From positions 9,539,001 through 9,603,000 of the forward strand of contig NC_087110.1 of NCBI RefSeq assembly GCF_963855985.1: DNA of 64,000 nt, in the 5' to 3' direction. Below the pieces are notes generated by a model. It was not told the origin of the DNA and searched no databases. It saw nothing but the letters and a program-made list of their open reading frames with translations. The translations under genes and the position numbers were made by a program. Source of the stretch: Ostrinia nubilalis. Its lineage: Eukaryota > Arthropoda > Insecta > Lepidoptera > Crambidae. Shown piece after piece: positions 55,661 through 63,901 of this stretch. Positions within the stretch are counted from its first letter, which is position 1. Every line of letters begins with the position of its first letter.

Positions 55661-55889
55661 ATAGATGGTGCTGTGCTCCGTTGAATCGCGGTGGCGACTT
55701 ATTCTTTGGGTCATATATAAAGCCTCCGAGACGTTTCCGTCACCACTTATTAAAGCCTAAGAGGGAACGTATGAGCTCATCTTTTCCTTTGATCTCATCT
55801 TTTCCTTATGGTTGTGACTATTATATATTAGCAACCACAAATTGTCGTTATTTTTGTAAGTGCTGCAGTAGCTTAACTACTGTAGCGCT
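55661..55889 (+). ncRNA. snRNA-like unit 31
   Basis: Box 55661-55693, TATATAAA 55714-55721, Sm-like ATTTTTG 55850-55856, hairpin 55859-55889: AGTGCTGCAGTAG/CTACTGTAGCGCT, thirteen pairs with two G-U. Compared with unit 30 one arm base changed T to C, turning a G-U pair into G-C. Expected RNA about 147 nt. Confidence 0.65.
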
Positions 55890-56067
55890 AATAATAGGAT
55901 ACGAAACCGTGTGGTTTCGGCAGAATGGAATAGGGTATTTGCCACCTCCAATCAATTGACGTCCTTTTTTATGGCAATACTATTTTGTCAACCCAATAAA
56001 CTACTTTTTTAATTACAATGCAACCAAAATCTTAATTTACAGGTAATTTCAAATTAATTAAGATTTA

Positions 56068-56225
56068 AGACCAGGCGTGGGCAGGCCTCCTACTAGGTGG
56101 ACCGACGATCTGGTAAAGGTCGCGGGAAGAGCCTGGATGTGGGCAGCGCAGGACCGTTCATTGTGGAAAACCTTGGGGGAGGCCTTTGTCCAGCAGTGGA
56201 CGTCATTTGAAACGAACGAACGAAC
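56068..56225 (+). mobile_element. RTE-like LINE 3' fragment
   Basis: GRPPTRWTDDLVKVAGRAWM and LGEAFVQQWTSF, then (GAAC)n. The Ty3/gypsy element begins 17 bp further on. Confidence 0.6.
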
Positions 56226-56242
56226 CAGAATGAAGTGCCTAT

Positions 56243-56558
56243 TGTAAGGAAAACCACCATTCACTGTTATTTATTGTTTATTATCGCTGTCACCAATTGT
56301 TTATTGTTTTATCGCTCAGTTAACCACAATCAATCAATATAAAGATACAAAATCTCAGCACAAAACATCACAAAACATTCCGTCCAAAAATCACTTATAT
56401 CTCCCTTTTTTCGCCGGTCACCCCGCATGTCCCCCCCGCCGATCGCCATCCCTCCGTTATCGAGTTGCCATCATTAAAAAAACATACGGGTCGAATTGAG
56501 AACCTCCTCCTTTTTTGAAGTCGGTTGAAAATATATGTTTAAAAGCATAAACCTTACA
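56243..56558 (-). repeat. 3' LTR of the Ty3/gypsy element
   Basis: 316 bp; begins TGTAAGG and ends CCTTACA, a seven-base inverted repeat. I found no difference from the other LTR by eye. The end sequence CTACAATAAACCTTACACTC recurs in part just outside it at about 56610-56630. Confidence 0.9.
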
Positions 56559-56574
56559 CTCGTCCATCCTGACC

Positions 56575-56596
56575 TCGTGTATGTCCTCATACACGA
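56575..56596. repeat. Nine-base hairpin next to the 3' LTR
   Basis: TCGTGTATG, loop TCCT, CATACACGA. It lies between two copies of ATAAACCTTACACTCG (the LTR edge at about 56547 and a second copy at about 56616), just upstream of U3 in element orientation, where the polypurine tract should be. Confidence 0.6.
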
Positions 56597-56739
56597 TACC
56601 AGGACAGCACAATAGTTAGTCTACAATAAACCTTACACTCGGCAGGGTGGACACTCATCATAACAACACGTAAAGTCTAGAATTATAATTGTTTGGGAGC
56701 CTTTGAAACTCACAAATTCACAATATTCCATTCTGCTTA

Positions 56740-57300
56740 GCAACTATTCCATCCACCTCATTTAAATCTGGCATGATTATCAGTAACCGACATTAAATAA
56801 TAAATAAACCCAGACCCACACGTTCTGGCAAGATTATTTATCACTAGAAAATAGCATTAACTTCAAATTCTCTCATTATAACATTTTATATACTTGATAA
56901 ACATTCCAACCGCTCTGACAAGTTCATCAGTCAGTACCCAACATTTGATGATAAATAAACCCAGACCCACAAGTTCTGGCAAGTTTATTTATCACTAGAT
57001 AGCATTTACTTCAAATCCTCTCAACTTAACATTTTACTTAATAAACATGCCAAACATTTCTGACATATTTATCAGTACTCTACATTCAATGTTATACAAA
57101 CCCAGACCCACAAGTTCTGGCAAGCTTGTTCACCACTAAAACATTTATACTTAAAATTCTCTCAACTTATCATTATTTTTACTTGATAAACATGCCAAAC
57201 ATCTCCATCATATAAATCAGCTCCTAACATTAATTTAATGATAAACAAACCCAGACCCACAAGTTCTGGCAAGCTTATTTTTCACTAATTAGTTATAATA
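56740..57300 (-). repeat. Four tandem repeats of about 145 bp in the 3' untranslated part
   Basis: The core AACCCAGACCCACAAGTTCT with GGCAAG follows at 56809, 56960, 57101 and 57250 (spacing 151, 141, 149 bp), each with ACTTGATAAACATNCCAA-like flanks. The array lies between the integrase stop codon and the LTR. Confidence 0.8.
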
Positions 57301-57565
57301 ATATAATTATGTACTTCAAATTCTCATAACATAACATTTCTTATAATAATATGCCTGTTATTTTCTATAATTATTGGCACTCATCTCTGCTATTTGAGAT
57401 CATAATAAGATATGTAACTGTAAATTCAACGCCTTACAACTAATAACAAATCTCCTCTTTGATCATAATTGAAGTGTAATGTAAAGTAATATTTAATTAT
57501 CTTTTAAAGATAATTACATACACCAATTTCAATAATTGTATAATATACTATATTGTATTAAAACA

Positions 57566-59239
57566 TTAATCATCAATTTCAGAAGCAGAATAATTAGCAT
57601 TTTCATCATTGGAGTCACTATTTACTTCAAGTGCCGCCAAGTGAACCCAGGGCAACATTCGATCAGCAGCTACCGTCGTCTTGCGTTTATTCTTACTGCC
57701 TATTAACCCCGGTATCGATGCTAACTTATAGCGATCATTGCCCAGGACTTTAATTACCCTGTAAGGTCCTATGTATGAAGGCATAAGTTTGGTGCTCTTT
57801 CCTTCATTATTGAAGGCTACTTTTGTTATTTTGACTAATTCGCCTTCCTGGTACACGCGGGCTGGTTTCCTATTTTTATCATAACGTTCCTTTTGTTTAA
57901 TTTGTTCCTCCTGTATCCTATTCTTAACCCTTTCCCTTATAGTTATTATATCATTGTCCTCCCGTGTGTTACGCCTAATTTCATTAAGTTTCGGGTCTAA
58001 CTCTGCATTCATAGATGTACCAAACATCACCTCTGCTGGTGTCCTACCTGTTGTTTTCTGATACGTATTGTTTAGACCCCATTGCACTGTACCAATCTTT
58101 TCATCCCAAGTCCTTTCGTCAGTGTTTAAGTTTTGAGCAGTTAATGCGTCTAGAATTGAACGGTTGTAACGCTCAACCTGACCGTTAGAGCGTGGACTAG
58201 AAACGGCATTCAAGACATGCTTCATACCCTTGTCCAAGCAGAATTTTTTAAAAGCATGAGACGTAAAGCAAGATCCACGATCACTGATGATGCGATCTGG
58301 AAATCGGAACATGTAAAACACATCCTCTAATGCACGTATAGCGTTTTGAGTGTTCGTATTACGTACCGCCTTTATAAAAACGAATTTGGTAAATGCCTCT
58401 ACCATAACTAATAGGTGTGTATTCCCTCGTTTCGACCTAACGAAAGGACCAAGGTGGTCAATGTGGACAGTGTGGAAAGGAACTTCGATTTTCTCTATGG
58501 TGTGTAAATGTCCTTCCGGAACATGAGTACTTTTCTTAGCGTACGCGCATTGCACGCAAGCTTGGACGTATTTCTTTATAAATTTAGCCATTCTAGGAAA
58601 CCAATATGATTTCCTGATTCTTTCGAGAGTCTTTTCCACACCGAAATGGCCAATGTCATCGTGATTGAGGCGACACAATTGCCACCTTGCTCCTTTAGGC
58701 ACGACCCAGCGTAGGTTGCTACTATCCCCATCAATGACCTTGTACAATTGATTATCCTGAATCACATAATTATCCTTTAAGTATTTTAGACCGTCAGCGT
58801 CAACATTGGACGTAAGGATATCTTTGATTCTACAGAGCTCAGAGTCTCCCAATTGTAGAGTCTGGAGCCAATCGTCGCTGCTGATAGACATTACAGCGGG
58901 GTATTGACTTATCGCATCGACAGTTTCATTGTCCGCAGTGGGATTACGCGACAGAGCATCCACGTGCTGCATCTTTGAACCGGCTCTATACTCAATCGTA
59001 CATTGGTATTCTTGCATTAACAGCCACCAACGCGCTACTCGAGGTATTATATCTCGTTTTAGAAAGGTGCTGCGTAACGCAGCACAGTCTGTCACTATCC
59101 TGAAATTTTGTCCAAGGAGGTAAACGCGGAACTTTTTGAGGGAGCAGATCACAGCCAGAGTTTCTAATTCATAAGCATGAAAATGCTTCTCCTCTGGCGT
59201 GGTCTGTCGACTATAGAACGCAACGGGCCGAAACTCGTC
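57566..59239 (-). CDS. pol: pol C-terminal part: RNase H and integrase
   Basis: Open frame directly after the stop at 59242-59240 and in the same frame as the upstream gag-pol. The first stretch is the rest of RNase H (EEKHFHAYELETLAV, TDCAAL, later HVDALSRNP). Counting from a GTG at 59152: the integrase zinc site is H164, H169, C199, C202; the catalytic triad is D232, D291, E327 with 35 residues between the last two. A GPY-type segment (IGPYRVIKVLGNDRYKLASI) follows near residue 461. No good ATG for an independent protein lies at the start, so this is the severed end of one polyprotein, not a second gene. Confidence 0.85.
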   Translation of the reverse strand, partial: DEFRPVAFYSRQTTPEEKHFHAYELETLAVICSLKKFRVYLLGQNFRIVTDCAALRSTFLKRDIIPRVARWWLLMQEYQCTIEYRAGSKMQHVDALSRNPTADNETVDAISQYPAVMSISSDDWLQTLQLGDSELCRIKDILTSNVDADGLKYLKDNYVIQDNQLYKVIDGDSSNLRWVVPKGARWQLCRLNHDDIGHFGVEKTLERIRKSYWFPRMAKFIKKYVQACVQCAYAKKSTHVPEGHLHTIEKIEVPFHTVHIDHLGPFVRSKRGNTHLLVMVEAFTKFVFIKAVRNTNTQNAIRALEDVFYMFRFPDRIISDRGSCFTSHAFKKFCLDKGMKHVLNAVSSPRSNGQVERYNRSILDALTAQNLNTDERTWDEKIGTVQWGLNNTYQKTTGRTPAEVMFGTSMNAELDPKLNEIRRNTREDNDIITIRERVKNRIQEEQIKQKERYDKNRKPARVYQEGELVKITKVAFNNEGKSTKLMPSYIGPYRVIKVLGNDRYKLASIPGLIGSKNKRKTTVAADRMLPWVHLAALEVNSDSNDENANYSASEIDD

Positions 59240-62200
59240 TTACCCATTGAGCTTCTGCATTAGAATACCACCAATTCCCAGTTGGCTGGCATCGGTGTGG
59301 AGCTCAGTCTCAGCCATTGGGTCATATATCGCCAAAATGGGCCGCGTCACCAATCTCTCTTTTAGCTCTTGAAACGACTTTTCCTGTTCGTGCGTCCAGC
59401 ACCACGGTGCGTCCTTTTTTAGCAGTTTATTTAAAGGATGAGCTATTAGCGCAAAATTTCGAATGAATTTCCGAAAATAGCCAACTAGACCCAAAAATTG
59501 TCGCACCGCGTGCTGGTTGCAAGGACGGGGAAAGTTAGTGACAGAAGAGATTTTCTTTTCTCCTGGTCTTATGCCAGCTGCGCTTATTACATAGCCTAAA
59601 TAATCCACCTTGTCTGTTAAAAATTCGCATTTGGATAAGTTGAGCGTCAAGTTTGCCTTATCCAATAACTGTAGGATATGCTCGAAACGGTTCAAACATT
59701 GTTCCTTATCCTTCCCATAGACCAGTACGTCATCAATGTACGAGGCAGCTTCGGTGTATCGTGCGGAACCCAACACTTTGTGCATCATCCGCTGGAAAAC
59801 CGCGGGTGCATTTGCGAGGCCGAACGGCATACGATTAAACTCGTATTGGCCGTCCGGCGTCACAAATGCCGTTAGCTGTTTTGACGTTTCCGATATTGGT
59901 ACCTGGTAGTACCCAGATGCCAGGTCCAGAGTAATGAAATATGCTTGGCCGGATAATCGAGCTATTTCATCCTCGATTATCGGCATCGGGTACCTTTCTT
60001 TAACAGTAAGTGAATTTAATAACCTGTAATCAATGCACATCCTGAGTTTGCCGTCCTTTTTGCGTACCAGTACTATCGGGCTGGCGTATTCCGAGGTCGA
60101 TTCCCTAACTATACCAGCGTCTAGCATCTCACTCACCATCTCACGAACTTGTTCACGTTCTCTATGTGATAAACGGTAGGGTCGATATACAATGGGTCTT
60201 TTACTTTTTAACTCTATTGACATCTCCGTTACGTTTGTGCAACCTAAATCCTTTAGGTCAGTAGCAAAACAATGTTTGTATTTATGTAAAATATCAAATA
60301 GTTTTTTCCTATCAGAATCGTCAGTATCGGCACCAATACGAACCATTTCACTATCAATCTCCGGAAATTCTGTCATTGAAACATGTGGGTGAGGTGGCAC
60401 TATACGATTCACCACTAGAACTCTACTAGCGCGACACAGCATAGTACCCATTAGCAACTGTATGCGATGAGCATTAGGAGCAACACTTATTTTTACTACC
60501 CCATTTGACACTTTGTATACTCCTCCATAGACTATGTATTGGTTACCTGGTTTTCCTACAACCTTACCGCTTAATATAATATTCCCTTCTATCCTTGGTT
60601 CTGTGAAAGCATTGACTGTTGCCGGTCCATGTACAACAACACAACCAGATACAAAAACCTTAACATTTTGATTATCTTCAAACTTTACATCGGTAAAGGG
60701 CAATTCGTTTTCAAAACTGTAAAACTTTAGGTGTTCAGAATTTTTGTATACAATCACATGTTTTTGTTCTGTGAATGATTGTCCAACAAGTACCGGCGCC
60801 TCTAAAAATTTATCGTCTACTATAAGAAATTTGACTTCGGCGTTTACACCATCAACTTCAAGGTTAGCTCTAACACTGCCTAATGTTTTCACAATATCGT
60901 TGCCAAAACCCTTCAATGGCAATGCACCACCTTCGCACTGGAGTCCTAAAGTATGCACAGCTGATTCTGTTATGAGAGATACTTCACTTCCGAAATCCAC
61001 AAAACCTTGGACCTGAGAGTTATTTATTTTTACCGCTTTCATGTACTTAGAATTTGATTTAGAAGCAGAAATGCACATAGTCTTGTGTGTGACTTCATTT
61101 TTAGTAAAGTTTGCACTTCCGGACTTAGAATAACAATTTTCAGCTTTGTGACCTACTTTAAGGCAATTTTGACACTTTATAAGAGGCTTAGTGCACTTCG
61201 CATGTGGATGTCCCTGCTCCTTGCAGTTATAACAGATCAATGAATTTCTATTGGTTGACCCTACAGGTCTTCTGCTATCTGCGTTAACTGCATTGCCACT
61301 ATTCAGTATTTTAGCATCCTGCCCTACCCTACTTCTAAAATTTGATGATGTCGCTTGCACCGTATCTTTATTGCTCATAAGGAACTTAAGCAGCTGATCG
61401 GGGTCCGAGCAACGTAACGCCAGTGCGCTCGTCTTCAACGTCCTGTCGCTTAGACCATGAATCACGCAATCAACGGCTCGCTTGCCGACGATGTCGCACT
61501 GGTTCAGCAAGGCTATTTTTTCATAGAAGTATATCTCTATGGGTTCGTTAAATTTACTTTTCCGCCTTAACATGTCCTCCAGGGATTGGCCATAATTCTG
61601 TTCATGAGGAAAAGCGGATAAAAGCTTTTCCTGCCACTCGGTCCAATTAAATAAAATAGAGTTCAATCCTTCGTACCAGGTTTTGGCTAATCCCTGGAGT
61701 TTCTGCATAGCGAAATGGACAACAGTTTTATCATCCCACCCATAGACAGAGGCACACTCGTTCACTTTGCGTAACCATGTGTCAATTCTTTGATTTTTGG
61801 ATGATGGGTCAAAATCGGGTAATATATTTTTACTATTCAAGTTGTTTGAACTATGTGCCGCTGCTGATGGCTGGGATGGTTTAATTAACTTTAACATATC
61901 AAATACATCTTTAGAAGAAAATACTGGACTAGGAGATTTCCTCAAGGGGCATGAATCAGGTTGGTCATTATCATGGTTGCGATAACGGCACCTACTCGCA
62001 TCACGCACTCGAGATGATCGTTTTTGTGACTTGCGGCTGAAGCGGCTACGCGACTTCAAACTGGGTTGCAGCCTACTTCGTTCAAGTTCTTCTTCAAGGC
62101 GCTTAATTTTATCTCTTTCCCCTTCTAATTCCCGTTCCTTCTGCTGGATGCTCCAGCTGCGCCTGCTGTGATGACCGGAGGAGCGGCTCCGACTCCGGTA

Positions 62201-62572
62201 CCTGGCGCGGCTACGTCGACCTAGCTCCTCGCTGCGTAGGCGGCTCCGGCTGCGTCGAGCTCCATTGCTACCGCGGACAGAAATAGTGCGCTCAGGCGTC
62301 TGAAGGCGGCGATCTCTTCGTTCAAGTTCCTCTTCAAGGCGCTTAATCTTTTCTATTTCTCGTTCTAAATCCCGTTCCTTCTGCCGGATGCTCCAACTGC
62401 GTCTGCTGTGATGTCCGGAGGAGCGACTCCGACTCCGGTACCTGGCACGGCTTCGGCCTAGCCCCTCGCTGCGTAGGCGGCTCCGGCTGCGTCGCGCTCC
62501 CTTGCCACCGCAGCCAGTAGTGCGCTCAGGCGTCTGAAGGCAGCGATCTCCTCCATTTTCGTTTTGTTCCAT
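59240..62572 (-). CDS. gag-pol: gag-pol N-terminal part: Gag, protease, RT
   Basis: 1110 residues from ATG (MEQNENGGDR). Residues 12-89 and 90-166 are a tandem duplication of an Arg/Ser-rich stretch followed by a Lys/Glu-rich helical segment. Gag core follows (WLRKVNECASVYGW, about 266-400). Two CCHC knuckles lie at 447-460 and 467-480. The protease site reads VDFGSEVSLI with Asp526, Phe where Ser or Thr is usual. RT: KLRMCIDYR near 842, catalytic D883 (TLDLASG) and YIDD at 945-948. RNase H begins with HTDASQLGIGG (D1094). The frame ends at a TAA 16 residues later. Gag and Pol share one frame without a frameshift. Confidence 0.9.
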   Translation of the reverse strand: MEQNENGGDRCLQTPERTTGCGGKGARRSRSRLRSEGLGRSRARYRSRSRSSGHHSRRSWSIRQKERDLEREIEKIKRLEEELERRDRRLQTPERTISVRGSNGARRSRSRLRSEELGRRSRARYRSRSRSSGHHSRRSWSIQQKERELEGERDKIKRLEEELERSRLQPSLKSRSRFSRKSQKRSSRVRDASRCRYRNHDNDQPDSCPLRKSPSPVFSSKDVFDMLKLIKPSQPSAAAHSSNNLNSKNILPDFDPSSKNQRIDTWLRKVNECASVYGWDDKTVVHFAMQKLQGLAKTWYEGLNSILFNWTEWQEKLLSAFPHEQNYGQSLEDMLRRKSKFNEPIEIYFYEKIALLNQCDIVGKRAVDCVIHGLSDRTLKTSALALRCSDPDQLLKFLMSNKDTVQATSSNFRSRVGQDAKILNSGNAVNADSRRPVGSTNRNSLICYNCKEQGHPHAKCTKPLIKCQNCLKVGHKAENCYSKSGSANFTKNEVTHKTMCISASKSNSKYMKAVKINNSQVQGFVDFGSEVSLITESAVHTLGLQCEGGALPLKGFGNDIVKTLGSVRANLEVDGVNAEVKFLIVDDKFLEAPVLVGQSFTEQKHVIVYKNSEHLKFYSFENELPFTDVKFEDNQNVKVFVSGCVVVHGPATVNAFTEPRIEGNIILSGKVVGKPGNQYIVYGGVYKVSNGVVKISVAPNAHRIQLLMGTMLCRASRVLVVNRIVPPHPHVSMTEFPEIDSEMVRIGADTDDSDRKKLFDILHKYKHCFATDLKDLGCTNVTEMSIELKSKRPIVYRPYRLSHREREQVREMVSEMLDAGIVRESTSEYASPIVLVRKKDGKLRMCIDYRLLNSLTVKERYPMPIIEDEIARLSGQAYFITLDLASGYYQVPISETSKQLTAFVTPDGQYEFNRMPFGLANAPAVFQRMMHKVLGSARYTEAASYIDDVLVYGKDKEQCLNRFEHILQLLDKANLTLNLSKCEFLTDKVDYLGYVISAAGIRPGEKKISSVTNFPRPCNQHAVRQFLGLVGYFRKFIRNFALIAHPLNKLLKKDAPWCWTHEQEKSFQELKERLVTRPILAIYDPMAETELHTDASQLGIGGILMQKLNG

Positions 62573-63585
62573 TATCTATAACTCAGAAACAAAATATGCG
62601 GTTTGAATCCTATATTTAATAAATAATAATAATAAATATTTTGTAATGCATATGTTACGCAAGAAACAGTCCAAACTCATTATTTATTTAATTAAAATGC
62701 AAGTAAGCTATGTCATATTATATTCATTTAACATATCAAAACGTTCAAAATGTGTGGCTGTACACAAGCGCTGTACATGAGCCGGCGTTCTCTTTTATAA
62801 TGTTTGTTAGTATTAAGGTTACATTGCAATAAGTCTCTTTCTTTTTAAGTGAAAAGATTTGTTACTTTTCATGAAGTTCTAAGTTTTAAGGCATTTTTGA
62901 AATATCACAACTGACCGAAGTGTGGTTACATTAATTAAAGCTTTAAATATACTATTATTATTAAATAATCACTGATAAATGTGATTAATTTATCACTATT
63001 ACCTCGACTGTTGGTAATTATTCATAATAACCGGTTATTATTACTAATTTTCAATTTGTGACATTTACCATAACACATACATTACAATCCTTATCTAACC
63101 ATAATAATTACCTATTCTAAAAAAATTATACTTGTTATGGTGGATTCGACCAAACAAAAGTAAATATTAATCTTAGAATAAATCGTCAATTATTTGACAT
63201 TTTCACATATTTCCCATACTGAAAACTGTCAATGTGCTAGTTAAACCAGAAGTTATTCTCGGGTAAAAGTTTGGTCGGATCTGGCATTCAACAAAGCTAG
63301 ATTACAGACGTCATGATTACCGAAGATTCATTTCAAGAAGATTTGGTTATCAATGTTCAATTGGAAACGAACACTTCCGCAAGTATGAAAATAATGGTCT
63401 CCATGATAAAATCTTTTAAAATGATTCGGAGAATATTAAGTTTTCCAAACACCATTGACACCATTTCATATCTTTCTTTATTATTAAATGATAATAAAGA
63501 ACAATTTGAAGTAATTTAGCAGTGGGAGAAAATTAATTTAGCTAACTAACCTAGAAATGTGAGCATGAACTTACCACTTCTGATA
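62573..63585 (-). other. Leader of the Ty3/gypsy element with a nested MITE
   Basis: About 1 kb between the 5' LTR and the gag ATG. Next to the LTR the minus strand reads TATCAGAAGTGGTAAGTTCA, where the primer-binding site should be; I cannot match it to a particular tRNA. A MITE with GGATTCGACCAAAC ends occupies about 63142-63282. The 68-codon plus-strand frame at 63313 is not supported as a gene. Confidence 0.6.
63142..63282. mobile_element. MITE with GGATTCGACCAAAC ends, in the leader
   Basis: Third copy of the family at 5421 and 55299: GGATTCGACCAAACAAAAGT to AAAGTTTGGTCGGATC. It lies inside the retrotransposon leader. Confidence 0.65.
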
Positions 63586-63901
63586 TGTAAGGAAAACCAC
63601 CATTCACTGTTATTTATTGTTTATTATCGCTGTCACCAATTGTTTATTGTTTTATCGCTCAGTTAACCACAATCAATCAATATAAAGATACAAAATCTCA
63701 GCACAAAACATCACAAAACATTCCGTCCAAAAATCACTTATATCTCCCTTTTTTCGCCGGTCACCCCGCATGTCCCCCCCGCCGATCGCCATCCCTCCGT
63801 TATCGAGTTGCCATCATTAAAAAAACATACGGGTCGAATTGAGAACCTCCTCCTTTTTTGAAGTCGGTTGAAAATATATGTTTAAAAGCATAAACCTTAC
63901 A
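63586..63901 (-). repeat. 5' LTR of the Ty3/gypsy element
   Basis: 316 bp, TGTAAGG...CCTTACA, same as 56243-56558 by eye. Should hold the element's promoter; CAATCAATATAAAGATACAA on the plus strand is the AT-rich part. Confidence 0.9.

Larger units (their letters stand above)
56243..63901 (-). mobile_element. Ty3/gypsy LTR retrotransposon, 7.66 kb
   Basis: Two 316-bp LTRs enclose a gag-pol frame on the minus strand. Domain order is Gag with two zinc knuckles, protease, reverse transcriptase, RNase H, integrase; this order (RT before integrase) defines Ty3/gypsy. CTAT flanks both ends (56239-56242 and 63902-63905), a 4-bp target duplication. No envelope-like frame is seen. One in-frame stop breaks pol. 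The lineage within the superfamily is not determined. Confidence 0.9.

Noticed and set aside
2371..55889. The units as spliced-leader RNAs, because some read TTTTTGTAAGT
   Set aside because: GTAAGT lies after the Sm-like tract and within the hairpin start, while spliced-leader donors lie before the Sm site. Spliced-leader trans-splicing is not known in insects.
2371..55889. The units as known U1, U2, U4 or U5 genes
   Set aside because: The bodies lack the diagnostic sequences (U1 ACTTACCTG 5' end, U2 GTAGTA, U5 GCCTTTTAC loop) at suitable places. ACTTACC at 13403 overlaps the TATA of a copy without Sm site or hairpin.
56740..57300. CRISPR-like array
   Set aside because: Repeats are 145 bp, few, diverged, and in a eukaryotic retrotransposon.
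57566..59152. Separate integrase gene starting at 59152
   Set aside because: The first codon is GTG inside RNase H, and the frame is continuous with the upstream one except for a stop.
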